From contig CM018032.1 of assembly GCA_008638375.1 (NCBI GenBank), positions 34,858,751 through 34,922,750 of the forward strand: a stretch of DNA of 64,000 nt, read 5' to 3'. Source of the DNA: Nyssa sinensis. Taxonomy: Eukaryota; Streptophyta; Magnoliopsida; Cornales; Nyssaceae. Of this stretch, positions 1-15,100 are shown one piece after another (position 1 is the first letter of the stretch; every line of letters begins with the position of its first letter). The position numbers were made by a program, and so were the translations under genes. Under the pieces are notes generated by a model that saw only the letters and a program-made list of their open reading frames with translations, made no database searches and was not told the DNA's origin.

Positions 1-1279
1 CTTGAAAACCAATATGTTTTAAACTATAGTTATGAATTGTGAAATCAACAGTTTACTCATAGCAATGGTGAGATAAAATAGTTAGCCTACATGTTAAAGT
101 GAGGTAAAAGTTCTATTTGATCTTCAAATGACAAGGAATTTTTTCCTTTTTATTTTTTTTTGGTAACGGAGAGTTTTATGGTCCGTGTAAATTCTGACCC
201 CAAGTCCTGACTAGCCTTTGCACACAGCTCTATTGCTGCAGGTAGATAGCCCCAAGGTTCAACTTGGTGACCTCACAAGACCTTCTGTGAGTCCCACTCC
301 ACTTGGTCTACTGCTTGGGGTTAATTGACAAAGAACTTCATTAAAGGGGAACCTATCAAATAACAAGGAGCTGCATTAACGGGGAGTCAATTCAATAGCC
401 TGGCCACCCTAACATTTAATAGGCTCTTATGTAATCTGAAAGTCTAAGTGAAGTCAAAGAACACCAAAATAGCACATGCGCACTGAAGCAGATATGATAG
501 ATTAAGTTTGACTGTTGCTAGGGTTTTTTTCTGTGGCTTTTCTAGGCAGAGCTTTCTGGGCTGTTTTTTTGGGTTTAATTAAAATTCTGAATGAGATTTG
601 AAAACTAAAACATTCTTTGTTGACTAGTTCTCCTCACTGATGTGCATTTCAGATGTTAAGACTCCAAATTTCATGAAAATCAATTATGGTTTTGGGGGTT
701 CTCGTCCTCTTAGAGATTTTATTCTATAATTTGTATTGGGTTAAGTGTAGGTCTGCATGATGGACAGTCCTGGTCCTTTATAGCTTCTCTAATATCTGAA
801 ATAGAATTTTAGTTGGATTTGGAATTATAAGAGAGAACTATGTGCCTAAATAATGTCTTGCACTGGATCTGAATCGTTGTTAGGGAATAGTTTTCTTGCC
901 GTGTCTTACCCAACTCTGTTCTTGTCCACCGTAGTGGTACAGCCAGGTCCTTGGCTTTATCCTTTTTTTCTTGATAATGTTTTTCTTCTCTCTATCTTTT
1001 CTAAACTCCTACTAATTATGTTTGTGATTAACTTCGTGTCAGCGAAGCAAAGATTGACATGGAGAACACTTTTATGTGTTCTAGGTATCCTAATGCATTT
1101 TTGTTCCTTTTTTTTTTTTTTTTTGTGTGTGTTCTTCTTGTTGTCATTAGCTGTGTATTTTCCATGAAATCAGTGAATCATCCTTTTTTCCCGCATTTTG
1201 CTTAGTTCTTTTCTTTGAATTTTTATGTTTATTTTTATGGGGTAAACATTGTTGCCAACTCTATTATCTTTGTGTGCAG
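1..1279 (+). other. POLD1 intron, 5' end outside the window
   Basis: There is no recognisable coding exon. The previous POLD1 exon is expected further upstream. T-rich tracts and the acceptor at 1271-1279 are the only landmarks. Confidence 0.6.
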
Positions 1280-1366
1280 AAAGAGGATGTTCATCATTCA
1301 ATTATATCTGACCTTCAGAATGGAAATTCAGAAACGAGGCGTCGGCTAGCTGTATATTGTTTGAAG
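1280..1366 (+). CDS. POLD1: POLD1 exon 1 of window
   Basis: This exon has 29 codons, beginning KEDVHHSII and ending AVYCLK. The acceptor is tgtgtgcag and the donor is AAG|gtgcat. It ends just before the catalytic Asp of the Exo III motif (YCLK-D), which is the first codon of the next exon. The preceding exon is not seen in bases 1-1279. Confidence 0.93.
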
Positions 1367-4300
1367 GTGCATATTATACTTTTAGTTTTAAGCATACTTT
1401 GGACTACTTTTCCTTTCCTATTGTTTTCATTTTCTTTTCCCTTAATTCTCTTCGTGGAATTGCAAATCTATTGCCTTTATCAGCTTCAAATATTCAAAGG
1501 TTGCATCACTGCAATATTAAGATGCTGGATTATTGGAATGTTGATGGATATCTATGTGTATTTCACTTCATTATGCAAAGTTTTTTTTTTTTTTTTTGTT
1601 TTTTTTTAATGTTTATAATTTATACCTTTTGAAAAGAAAAAGGGTCTATGGTTCTGTTAAAAAGGACCCATTTACTTTCAGCATTGCAGTGTCAAGAAAG
1701 TTGTGTTAAACATCAGTACCCATAGAACATCAATTTGACTTTGCTATTATTCTAAGTTTTTAACATTAAAGGTGAAATTAGTTATCCTTTGATGAGTCTC
1801 TGCCTAAGCTTGAACACATTCTCCATGTGCCTGCCAGGGAAAAAAATTCATATTTTTACCAATTTTACATTGTTGCATTAATAAAATCATAGATGGGAGA
1901 AAATGGATTTCTGCCTAAAAATTGTGTCTATATATATATATATATATTCTTTTCAATGTTTCAGAGTTTCTAAATAGTCCATGCTAATTGCAGTTCCATG
2001 TATTCAAAAACATGTCATATCTTTCCAGTGTTAGTTGTTTCCTTAATAAAACAGCAGATAGGTAAAAACTGGATTCCTGCCTAAAATGGGAAATTAATAT
2101 TACATACTGACTTCATAGTTTTATATAGTCCAGTGCTAATTGCAGTTCCAATTACTTCCCTCGAGTCCTGACACTAAAAAACTTCAACTGACTAGAGGCT
2201 TTTAGCAAAAAGTGTTCTAGTCTTTATTGTGGAGAATCTGGAGTCCAAAAATTCTTCTCTCATGATTATCATAAAGATCTCTTTCTGGGAAATTTTGATT
2301 TTTAGAAGAGCTGTAGCTTTAAAACTGAAACAAAGAAGCATGCGAAGGCAAATAACTTTATTGATTTATTTTTAATTCCAGTGACAGTCTAAATAATTGA
2401 TGGCAAAAAGGGAAAGCTTTCATTTGGTGTCTTGAACATGCTGGTTTTTTTTTTTTTTGATATGTAAAATATAATTGTATTGGAACAAAAAGGCGCCAGA
2501 GGGGGTGCGACCCACATACAAAAAATAGGAGCTAAAGATTAGCTCTTTCTATAAAATTAAGGTCCTCCAAAAAATTTACAAAAGCGTATATAGTATTGGG
2601 ATAATGCACTGAAATCCAAAAGTTAAAAATTATAGATTCTTTAATCTACGGACAGTCTTTTGCACATGCTTAAAGGTGCATGTGTTTTGCTCTCTCCAAA
2701 TACTCCATAGTTCATATTAAACAATGAGGTAACCCCATAGGGTTAGCTCGGATGGGAAGGTCTCAGGGTTTACTACCTCGAGGTTGCTAGTTCAATTCCC
2801 CTCCTTAAGCAATGTGTATGGGCTGTGGGGTGTTTGTGGTCCGCCCAAAAGAACATCACCTTCAGAGGTGCTTTAAATTTCTAGATTTCTTTCCATTAGA
2901 ACTCTTGCCTTCTTCCCCCTTCAGAACTAAATACAAAGACTTCACCATAAATTCCTCTTTCTTGCCCCCCAACCTAACATGTCCTCCCCTGTTTGTATCG
3001 GCTGCCAATACAACGTACTATAGAACTCCATCGCTTGCTCCACCTCCCAATTATGAAGAAGCCTGACAAAGCTTATATCCCAAAATACATTTCCCCCTGT
3101 TCTTTGAAGACAATCACCCACTGAGGCTTGCTTGTTTATTGCTATGTTGAATAATCTCGGAAATACTAATTGAAGGAGGCCCCTTTCCCTCCAACAGTCT
3201 TTCCAAAATTGGATTCTGCTTTCGTCTCCCATCCTCAATCTAAGGTGCTTAGAAATTTCATCCCATCCATGGACTACACACCTTCTCCCACTTTATCGGA
3301 TGATACTTCTCCAATATGTGCATCATTGATGTTGGAATTGGGGGAACAAGGACATGAAGTACTTTTTGTCCATGGTTTCTATAATTTGGAATACCAATTC
3401 CATTTTGGAGATGGATACCTTTGCTTTGGAACTTGAGAAGTGATTCATGCTTCCTGATTGACATAAAATGGATCACCAAGTGATTTTTGTAAGTTCTTTG
3501 CTTTATTATTTTATTAGTTCAAATCATTTCTAGGTTATTGATTTCTGTAATTGTTTTTTATTATTTTTTGTTGTTCAGTTTTGGGTAAATATGAGTTGTC
3601 CATATAATTTTCCGTTCTCATTTCAAATGTTCTCTGTTGCTTCTATTCAATTATTTGGGGTGTGACAGGAAGCAATTCAAAGGAAGAATGAATTCTAGAG
3701 GCCTTGAGAAATTTTTTTCTTCCTTTTTTCAAATGTGTTTGTTTTTCATTTTGAAAAGAATGAAGGTTAATACATAGTGCTTGGGTATGATGTTTTGATG
3801 CTGTTATTGTTATAGCCATCAAGCTGGTTGTTTTTCATTTTGAAAAGAATGATGATTAATACATAGTGCTTGGGCATGATGTTTTGACTGGTGTTCTTGT
3901 TGTAGCCATCAAGCTACTGGTTTAAACTTTTGGATAGGAAAGCAGTGCACGCTGTCTTTTACTAATCACTTCCATGATGGAATGACTAAAATTCATTATA
4001 TTTAATAAATAAGAATTTCTAATTTAAAAATTTATTTGAAAGTCATTTTTTCTTGTACTTGCTTTGGAAGACACACTAAATCATATGCTAAATGAAGAAA
4101 AGTCCTCATTTTTCACATTTACATCTCAGTGCTTCTCAGAAGGGTTGTCAATGGATTGTGTGGGGATTGGGATTGAACCTGACCATTTATTAAACAAGTT
4201 GAAGTATACAAATTCTAACACAACTCATCTAAAAGTACATCAACCAAACCCCACCCATCTAAAATTGTTTCATTTTTTTTTTACAATTTTAGTTAAAATA

Positions 4301-7300
4301 TATAATTTTCATTAAAAAGCAAATAAAGTTTGATATAATAATAGTATTATTAAGCCATAGAAATTAATTAAATTAAAGAACAAAGTTGAAATTAATAGTT
4401 AATGAAAAAAGATATAATAAAGGATTAAATAATTTATTAATAACTATGCAAATAGAATGACTCTTAGGGTTGGTAGAGTCGACCTGAACCCAACTTGTTT
4501 ATAAACAGGTTTTGGAAGTGCAGCCCAAACTTGTCCCATTTAAATAAACAAGTCAATAACCATACTCCAAACCCTTAAATTTGACAGGTGGATTGGTGAG
4601 TAGTGCCAAAAATTGCCATCACCTACTTCTGGAATGTTGCACGAGAAATCTCTTATGGGCTTATTTACATACCACACACTAATTATGCCAGGAACAAAAA
4701 AAGATTCTTGGCTAGGAGTACATCAATTGCATGTAATACTAAACTGAACATGGTATTTTGAGTTGCAGGATGCTTATCTCCCACAGCGTCTTTTGGACAA
4801 GTTAATGTTCATTTACAATTATGTGGAGATGGCTCGTGTCACCGGTGTCCCTATCTCATTTCTTCTTTCCAGAGGGCAGAGCATTAAGGTTATTTTAACT
4901 AGTTTTTCAACTTTTGAGTTCGCAGTTATGAGAAAGGATTAGAAGTTTAGAAAGTTGAATATCGACCATTATCTTCAGGTACTTTCTCAACTTCTTAGGA
5001 AGGCAAAGCAGAAGAATCTTGTTATTCCAAATGCCAAACAAGCAGGATCTGAACAAGGAACATATGAAGGTGCAACTGTAAGTTTATTAGTTACTCTTCC
5101 TCAGTAAAGGATTTAAACAATTATACAGATCCCATTTCGTGTAATTTGTGTAGTTACATTCTTATTTTGATAAACATTGTTTAACTACAAGAGGTAAGAC
5201 TAACAACTTGAAAAATATATGGATCTTTAAAATCGGTGTATTTCTATTCCTTCTCATAGTTTTAGGCCATGGATTGAGCCATATTCTTGTTCTCGTTCTT
5301 ATTCTTCTTCCTCTCTTGTTATTATTATTATTTTTTTTAGACACTTAGACAAGCGTTGTTATACTTGTTTTGGGACCCTAACTAGAAGGTAAATTGACTA
5401 ATCATCCTGGTCAAGTACATTAAAAACGACCATTTTTTCATTACTATTCGTTATCATGTTTTTACTTTTTCAAGTTCTGTAACCGGATTGATTGAAATGA
5501 ATTATCTTCAGGTTCAATGGTATAGTAACTGTATATTGACATGGTACAAGTATACTATAATATTTCAATATTCAGAGCTGACTCTAACTTCCCATATACA
5601 ATTCCTAATTCAGAATAAATATATAGATACAATACTGAGTAAGAAGGGTACATGCACCCTTGTACATATAAAACTATCCAACTACGGCTCAACATAAACT
5701 CTTGAAACTAGTGATCATCCTGGACTGCCTTTGTAGTTGCTATCCTAAGAAGCATAGATACAGACACGGGACACAGATACGACATAACACGGACACGCAG
5801 ACACGTTGTTTCTCAAAAAAGTAGGACACAGACACGTTAGGGACTCGTTAAATATATATAAATTTTTTATATTTTTTATATGACTATATAATAAAAACCT
5901 AATGTTATTTCAATTAAACTTGGCATAAAAACACATAAATTTAAAAAATATTATTAAGATATTAAAATAACAAAGTCATTAAATAAAAATTAAAGAACTT
6001 CTTTTAATCATTAACATCCATGATTCAAGTGTCCGGACATGTGTCCGGGAAGTGTTCGAGAGTGTCAGTGTCTGACAAGTGTTTGACATGGACACGTGAG
6101 CCAAAATAGAGTGTCCGTACTTCTTAGTTGCTATCTATTTTCTCTTGTATTTTCCATTCTCATGAATAGCAGGGGTGAGCCATAACATTTAGTAGGGTTT
6201 TCCAAAACACACAAGCACCCAATATGCAAAAACTAATGTAAGCCCGATCAGAGAAATCCCTAATGTTTTACATGCAACAATGCATACAACAGTCATCATA
6301 ACCAAACAGTTGATAAATATAGATAAACATATCCATGTACTAGTTTGCAAATCAACTCTGAACACCAATGGTATAAAAATTTACATCTCATGAACCTAAA
6401 TCTATATACCCGGTCCACTCTACATCACCATCTCCTGTACATGGAAATATCGATAACAAACTACTAAGATGTGCAATCCACAACACAAATCCCAAAAGAT
6501 TAAGAATAAATCATCCGCTAAATGCATTCCATGCAACCCACCCATGCTCCATGCATGAACACTTACATGAATGCAACATGCTATGCTCTATGATTTCATG
6601 CTCATGCTTTAACACACGTAGGGCCCCTGAAAGCCCTAAATCTACGGGTCCACAAAATCAATACCCAATGCGTTGTTCATGAGCTCTAACCTATAGGACT
6701 AGGAAACCTCTCGCGCTGGTTTGCGGCTCGCAGTTGCAGGAAAACACAATCCCGAACACAATACAGGTAATCATAATCCATATGCAATTATCTCATCTCA
6801 TCCATAGTGGCATGCTGCTCGCCAATGATAATCTCTAGCACCTCAACCCTTTGGCTCATCAGGTTACTGGAATACGTGTCATCACCTGGATAGGGCCTAT
6901 TGGCTCGCGAGACTTCATTGTAGCATGTGTCTATTGTTGTTTAGACTTCATAGGGAAGGCAATCATATTGCACTTCCCTAAACATTCCATCTAATACTGC
7001 CATCACCTTCATATCAACTATGCAATACTTATACACAACTCCTTACATGCAATGCACAATAACGGTAATCATAAAATCCATATGCACACCAAAGTTAAAC
7101 ATTCACATCCCAAGAAATCAATCAAAAGGTTTCAAGGCACACAATATGCATTGATGTAGTATCATCTATCAAGATCTAAATCCCATTGTAATAGTACCTA
7201 TGCACATATTAATTTATAGATAAATACTTCATGGTTATCACATGGATACTAACAATCAAGCTATGAGTATCAAACTGTGGACATGCAATAGTAGTAATTA

Positions 7301-10300
7301 ACTCATAAGATTAATCCTAAGCATCACCACAATGCAAGCAAATATTGCTTATATTCTTAGTGTTAAGCGTTAAACACCACATAAGTTCATGTTGTAATTT
7401 TCTTGGCCACCCTAACCTTTATTACTTAGGTTTCATATCAATTCTGTTAGTTCTTCCAGGTTAATTGTGCCCTAACCTATACATCATGTATCTATTTGCC
7501 CAAATGAATGTTAAAATTGAGTTCCTGGATCTCAAAAATTCTAAAGAGCTATTATCTCGAAGATTTCACTTCTTTTAGATGTCCTTTAAATCCCAGAAGG
7601 CATTATTATAATTTTACCGATATCGATTTCACGTTTATCGAGACACTATCTCACCAAACAAACCTTGGAAACGTATCCAGAAGATCTAAAAATCTTAGGG
7701 TAGCTCTCTTGTATTTTAATTCCTCTTTTAGATATTTGTTTTATGCCTGTGTCCCAATTTGTTCAATCTGACATCATATTTGAATTCAAAACATACAAAA
7801 ACCTTGACACGCCCTTTCCGGATTTTAATTAACTTTTCAATTATCCTATTTAATACTAAGATTATTTTTGTCATTTTACATATTTATGTAGTACTAATCA
7901 TGATTGTTGGATGTCCAAACGGACCTCATTTTTGAGTCATTTGTGTATCCCCCTTTTTAGTTTAAATTTGCATTTAAAATTACGTTTAGACAAAGAGTGG
8001 CATATTTGTTATTTCAATCATAAGAACCGGTTTAGACTGCCGGTCCAACCGAGGACCTAAATCTGTGAACTGGCCAGACTTGGCTTTGTAGCCAAACGGT
8101 CGAGAACCCAATTGGCCATTAGGCCAAACCAACCCAGGCACAATTACAAAACCACCCTAGGCCCATCTCCAAGGCCTGAGACCCGAACCTGGTCACTGGC
8201 CCATTGATCTAACTTGGTCAACGGTTGATTGTTGACCAGTCAACAACTTTTTTCGGTTGTCTTCTCCGGTGATGTTGCCATAACTGAAAATTTTGTTTTT
8301 TTCCTCATTTTCTAGCGTAATTTTCTTCCCTCTTTCACACTAAATGTTTTTAAACGTCTTTTTACACATTATGACCAATTTCAATGATTAAAACTCATCT
8401 TAATCGCGATGAACCGCCAACTGCGGTTTTCCAGTGAAACCCTTAATTCCCACTTTCGGCCATTGTATGACGCCCATTTCGTTCCGATTTCTCCCTAAAC
8501 CATTTCTTATCTCAAGATCTATCAGCTTACATAAGTTTGAAGGAGTAATTTTCATGAAAATAAGGAGGCCCATATGTCGTTTGGCTTTTCTAGCTAGGGC
8601 TCTGTCCACTATTTTTCGACCCTGATTCTCACTTGTTCTTGTCACCAGTCGATCCTAAATGATTCAAGAAGCCAACCGAATTCGTAGCACGATTTTAAAA
8701 CCATCAAAATCCTTAAAATACCTTCCCCATTTGACAGACCCGACCGGGTCGTTTTCTCCGATACCCACACACACTATATTCACTCTGGGACACATTTCTA
8801 TCACATACCAGTTGGAAACATTCCTATTCAAGCATCAAAATCACCCATAACACAGGACTCATATGTAGGTCTCCATGAGAGCCACATTGTATCGTGTATA
8901 TATATACACATACATACACATGCAACCTTATGAACACATACCATTCCACAGACAATATACCACACATACATTCATTCGAAACATCTAGAGCTAAATGAGG
9001 GATTCTAGAGCCCTACCTGCCCTTCAAGCTTCTTCCAGGGCCATAGAGCGAGAAAGGGAAGAAAGGGGAAGTTGGAAGAGAGGGGAAGCTTGTTTTCACT
9101 ATCAATGGCTGCCACTGTTGTGGTCTCCTTCCTTCGTCTAATGGAAGCTCCAAGCTCAACTAAGGGTCACCCATGTCTCCTCCAAGCTTTCACTGGTTCC
9201 ATGGTTCCATGGTGTGTGTATTCACACACACACACATACCATTTACACACACACACACTTGTATATATGTACACGTAGATTCAGATTTCTCTCACACTCA
9301 CAACCCTCACTTTCTGTACACGCACACTTTCACGATTATACACTCATTTACTCACACTCATAACACCCATGTATGCTCCTATTCACATGCATATATGCAC
9401 ACTCTTAGGTGAAGCACACACACGCACTCACCAATGCACACACACAAGCATATAAGAGCAGCACATACACAATGTATACATATACACACACACACACTTT
9501 GCTATTCTTGTAGAGAGAAAAGAGAGAGAATAGAGATTTGAAATGAGGGATGGGAGAGGTTTTGTCAGCTAAAAAGGGGCAAACAAGGTAAGCCCCTTGT
9601 CTCTTATTTGTCATGTCATTCACACATGTTTTAAGAGACATATTTCTTAAGGTGCACTCACATGCACCATAGTAAACCTCATTTGATACCTTCCTACCCA
9701 ATAGGACAATGCCATGTGTCCTTTTAAAATGATCCCCATTCAATTTCTTCAAGAAGTTTCGCACGCCTAGCAAGGTGTTGTGCGCATCCCAAGTTTGGAA
9801 TTCAACAGGATCGAAATCAAACCAAAATTGGCAGGCTAGCTAATTCCAAATATGCTCTCCATTTCTCCAACTTCAATCGTTAAAATCTATGAAGCACGGA
9901 CACTTTATTTTGGCTCACTTGTCTGTGTCGGACACCAACACTCTCGGACACTTCCCAGACACGTGTCCGAACACTTGAATCATGAAGGTTGATGATAAAA
10001 TGAAGAAGTTTTTTATTTTTTATTTAATGACTTTGTTATTTTAATATCTAAATAATATCTTTTAAATTTATGTGTTTTTATGTCAATTTTAATTAAAATA
10101 ACATCATGTTTTTATTATATGGTCATATAAAAATATAAAAATTTATATATATTCAACGTGTCCGTATCCTTATTTTTTCGAGAAATAGCGTGTCCGTGTC
10201 AGTGTTGTATCCGTGTCCTGTGTCCGTATCCGTGCTTCTTAAGTTAAAATTTTCATATTTATTTGTCCCTTGAATTTGACTATGGCCCCACACCAGTCCC

Positions 10301-12142
10301 GAATAAAATGCAAGACTTGCATTTTAGGTCCACAATATCATTTAATTCATTTATTAATTATTTTCATGATTTAGTAGATACATTTTGATTTAATTAATTA
10401 TTTGTCATTACTTTAGACATGGAAAATTATCAAAATGTTCTTTGATAATTTTCCAGATCATTACATGGTATGACATCAAACTTGATGTGGAGGAGATTTT
10501 AGCCAATAGAATTAAATCCTAATCATGCTTGGGAAGTTGAATGAAATTAAGTCTTCGAATATGTAAACTAGTCAGCAATTTGCTTGTACAATTGCACTAG
10601 AATTGACTAGCAGTTGACAAGAAGTTAAGAATCCTAAGACTGTTAATTTTGGTTGAACCCTTAGTCTCATGGATGCCCAATTCAATGGCTCTATGTTAAG
10701 GCTAAGGGACAAGAAATTCTAGAAGTTGAAATTTTACAAAATAAATTTCAATATTGTTATAAAAATACATTTTTTTTTTTGATAATTGATTGGAATAATA
10801 CAAAAATCATGTCATTATAAAAAAATGAAAGATGCAATCTATGAAGCACGGACACGAACACGGGTACGACACTGACACTGACACGTCGATACAAAATTTT
10901 TAAAAAAAGTAGGACACAAACACGTTGGGGACACACTGAATTATATATATGTATATATATATATATATAATTATGTAATCCAATTTTAACACTACCTATC
11001 AAAAATTAATATTAATAATAAAGACCTATTTTAAGATTTTCTTTAAGTTGATTTATTAAAAATTAATATAAATTTTAAAACTAATTTAGTGATATAAAAT
11101 AAGTATATTGATGAAGTATACAAATTTTAAAATTAAATATATAAATTATTATTATTATTTGATCCAACAAATAATAAAGATCAAATGGTATCAAGCAAGA
11201 AAAGTATTTATTATCTTTAGATTTTTTTAATAATAAAAGTTAAAGAGTTAATATAAATTAAACTAATTTAAAGAATTTAATAAATATTATAAAAAAATTA
11301 ACAAATAAAACTGAAGTAGAGAGGTGTTAAACCAATTTAGGAAAAAGGCGGGGGGGGGGGGGGGGGGAGTGTGGGGCCATGTCGTAAGGGAGGGGGGAAG
11401 AGTCTGGAAACATAAGACTAAAGGGGATGTTCCCATATTTAAATTTGGTTTGGTTATGCAAAATCTATTTGATCTTTTTATAAACCAATTAAAAAATAAG
11501 ATTCAATCATAAAGATAGGCTTCAACCACAGAGTCCATGGATTCAAGAAATAATAAGGTTAATACTTTCTATTTTAGTTATGCTAACTAATTCCTTTTAT
11601 GCTCTGCAATCCATTCATCAACCATAGACACTGATGAGATTATCTTGCCCTTTAAATCATTTCAAATCTCAAAACTCAGGAAACTGAAAAAATGCAGTGA
11701 CCTAAGTTAGCTGGAAATTTCATACCATGGTTGCTCTGCAGTCTAGATTGTCTTTTCTTCAATTTGTTTTTTTTGTTTTTGTCAGAGGCCAATTCCAAAC
11801 AAATGAACTTTGCACGAATTAAATTATTATTGAAAGCTTTAATCATATCACTGTGGTGAAGGTTTTGATTAGACACTGATCTGAAGAAAACTAAAAAATT
11901 CAGGAAACTGAACTAAGAACTCAGGAAACATCAGATCACGAATTAGATAATCTAAATACTCAGGAAACTAAAAATGCAGGAAACTAATCTGGTTTTATCA
12001 CTGATCTGAGCACCCTCAGTTGATAATCTTCTAAAATCATCACCACCAAGGGTAAATTCCTAGAGAGTTGAAGCAAATCAAGCAATTAATTTTTTCTTGT
12101 GAGAGAGAGAGAGAGATAACTGAAGAAGAATAGGAGGGGGGG

Positions 12143-12191
<49 letters not shown>

Positions 12192-15100
12192 ACTTACTAT
12201 CGCGAATTGTGAACGGCAAGCTGAGTGACAAAGTGAGATTGAGAGAGGCAAAGCGTTGCAAATAGGACACCCGAATGGTGAAGGGCAAAAATTGCCTTAA
12301 TTTCGTTTCCCCCATTTATTTATAATGCATGTGAGCTGTCCAGTTCTACCAAATTGTGAATGATTCTCTAGTTTTAACAGGTCGGTTCCCATGTTTTTGG
12401 CAAAAGAGGCCGGTTTTTCTGCATGCTCCTATCAAATATTCATACAAACCCCTAACCTGAGCTGGAAGTAATAATGATCGGTGACCTGGCTAAATAATTT
12501 GTCCCATCCAGCCCATTGAACTAACATGAAGAGATAGGTTTTCATCAAGAGTCCCAATACAACTCAAGCCACTTTCTCCACCATCATTGGGTCTATTACT
12601 AATTCCAGAGTCTGGACATTTCTATCTAGCCAACAGGAGGCTTCAGAATAACATGGAACCACAAAATCAAAGGAAACACACCTGTAGCACTAATTGAAGT
12701 ATCAAATAAATAAAAAATTGGCCAAACAACTGATCTTGTGAAAGAAAAAAGAAAACCCAACATTAAGCGGTATGTTTTCACAAAAAATTAGCAGAGCCGA
12801 TCATCTAGATAGCACAGCTGACCACCATTTAGACCCAAAATTTGTTCAAACTCTAACTAAATCTACAAGTACTGCTGTAGGAAGCCTCCAAGGCACTAAA
12901 TGCACTAGTATAGATTGAACAAACAAACCAGCCAAAAAGCCCCAAAAATGCATATTGCAATTTTATGACCCTTGGTGTCAAAAAAGTTCCAAAAGGAGGA
13001 AAAACTTATCAAAATCATCAACAAATTTCAGAAAATACTCCATAATTCTCAGAAAAAATGAGACGAATCAAAGCATGTGTTTCCCTATGACCTAATTAAT
13101 GTTGACGTCAGTATGCTGCTGATTGCGCTGACTCCCGCAAATTCCCAAATTTTAGATATCCTCTATTCATTGATCGATTGCTTGAAAGATTGATTCTTTT
13201 GATTTTAGGGTTCAAGAATGAGAGAGAAGGAAGAAAAAATTTCAATAAAGAGATGAGAGCATAAAAGGTCTTTCCTCTCTTACATGTACTTATATTTTTG
13301 AAGAGATTAAAATACAAAACTACCCTTCCAAACATTCTAACATAATCCAACAAAAACCTATGGTATTTTGAAGTACTTTATATTTTTAGAGTTTCTATAT
13401 ATAGGTTAGATATATCTTATTGAGTTTTGTTATTAGGGGTCCTTTGGAAATTTTGATATTGGGCTTTAGAGTGTCTTATAAAAAATATTTGGGTAGTGGA
13501 GTGGACTGCTATGCTGGACTTTTGGTTTTATGCTTACATGTATTTTGGGTTAACTTTGGTATGCCTAACGGGTATTAGAAAGGGTCCGAGTCCTAGTCAA
13601 ACTTGGCTACCAAGTAAATGGTCCAAGTCTCTGTCAAACTTGGCCATCGAGTTTCCTTAGCTTCCAAACTAGATGTGATTGCCTACGAACTTAGGTGTGA
13701 ATGCCCGGGCCTTTGTTTGTTCCTTTTTTATGGAGTGTGACTCTTCTTGATGTAGATAGGTGTGACTCCTCAATGTATTATTTTTTTCTTCCATTATTTT
13801 CTCCATTAGTTTTTATCCATTTTGTTCTTTACTTTTCTATTCTTTATTTAATTATAGAGAATCACACTTGTTTGGTAAGGGTTGTCTTGGATACACATTG
13901 CACTGAACTTTAGTAATCAAAAGATGTAAAGGCTGATAATTAATCTAAGAGTGTGACACATAGTTTATATAGCTCAAGAGATGATATATTGGATTTGGAA
14001 TCCTATGGTAGACATGTGGATGTTTTGTGCTCAAGAAGCAAACATAATACTCTCCCCGTTCCAATTTATGAGTCCAAATCCATGTATGTGTGTATGTATT
14101 ATTAGGGCTCTGTTCCTTTTTTTGGAAAACTGTTTAAACTAAGTATGCTTGACAGTTTAATGTCTCCTTTTCTCTATCTTTGTTGTTTCCACCACTTCTT
14201 TTTTTTTCTCTTAGTACGTTTTCCTCCTCTTCCTCGTCTTCATCCATTTTCAACTATTTCTTTGATCTGATCCTGCAACATCTCTAAAGTAATTGTGTAT
14301 TCATAGAGGGGGCCGAACATGTTAAAATATATTGCTATACCCCTCTTTATCAGCTTAAGCTTTTACGCCAGACAGTTGGCTTGGCAAGATGCATCTGTGT
14401 TGTATCTCATTGCCTGCCTAATAATACATATTTCATGAGAGGCCTCGTGTGAGGTGGAGTGTTGAAATATATAGTTATACTCTTCTCTAACAACTCAAGC
14501 TTTAAAAAAAAGAATAGTTAAAAAACACACGCAGGCACGCGTGCTTGTGTGCACACCAAAACTCTTTAGGGGCTGAATTCAGTGCACTCTTTTCTAATTT
14601 TGCTTCACCCTGCCTGTGCAATTGGGGAGCTGTTCTGTTAATAGATAGGTTGATAACCAACTCTCTGCTATGGACATGTAACTCACACATAATCTTTTCT
14701 AATGCTGCTTTGACATTGCTGCTTGCAATTTCAGTGATCTCTAGTCAATAAATATTTCCAGTATGTGTTTTGACATTTTGTTTTCATATGTTGTGGGTCA
14801 CTATTGAATGAAATGTTGCCATCCTTATTCTAGTTCTTTCATAGGCCTGTTTCAGTTTCTGAGATATCTAAATAAAAGTGGCCTTGACTCAGGTCTCTCT
14901 CTCTCTCTCTCTCTCCCCCTCTTTTTACTTTGATATCCTGGCATTTTACAGGTCTTGGAGGCTAGTGCAGGATTTTATGAGAAGCCAATTGCAACATTGG
15001 ATTTTGCATCTTTATATCCATCAATCATGATGGCATATAACTTATGTTACTGCACTCTGGTGAAATATTCTTCTATTATCATGATTGGTGGTTTTTTTAT

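Larger units (their letters stand above)
5078..14951 (+). other. 9.9-kb POLD1 intron filled with repeats
   Basis: No POLD1 exon is missing here: the flanking exons join in phase as TYEGAT|VLEASAG. The intron holds two inverted MITE copies, part of a third, a long degenerate repeat at about 6.18-9.85 kb, (CA)n, (GA)n and poly-G tracts, and a short direct repeat at 14.3-14.5 kb. The stretch at 11.5-14.2 kb has no feature I recognise. Confidence 0.8.

Noticed and set aside
853..1632. ORFs of 91-111 codons near the first visible POLD1 exon
   Set aside because: They are intronic T-rich frames rich in Phe. The only real coding part is the 87-bp exon at 1280-1366.
9072..9773. Several ORFs of 68-122 codons on both strands
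   Set aside because: They run through (CA)n/(GT)n tracts and have low-complexity Cys-Val or Thr-His content, with no family resemblance.
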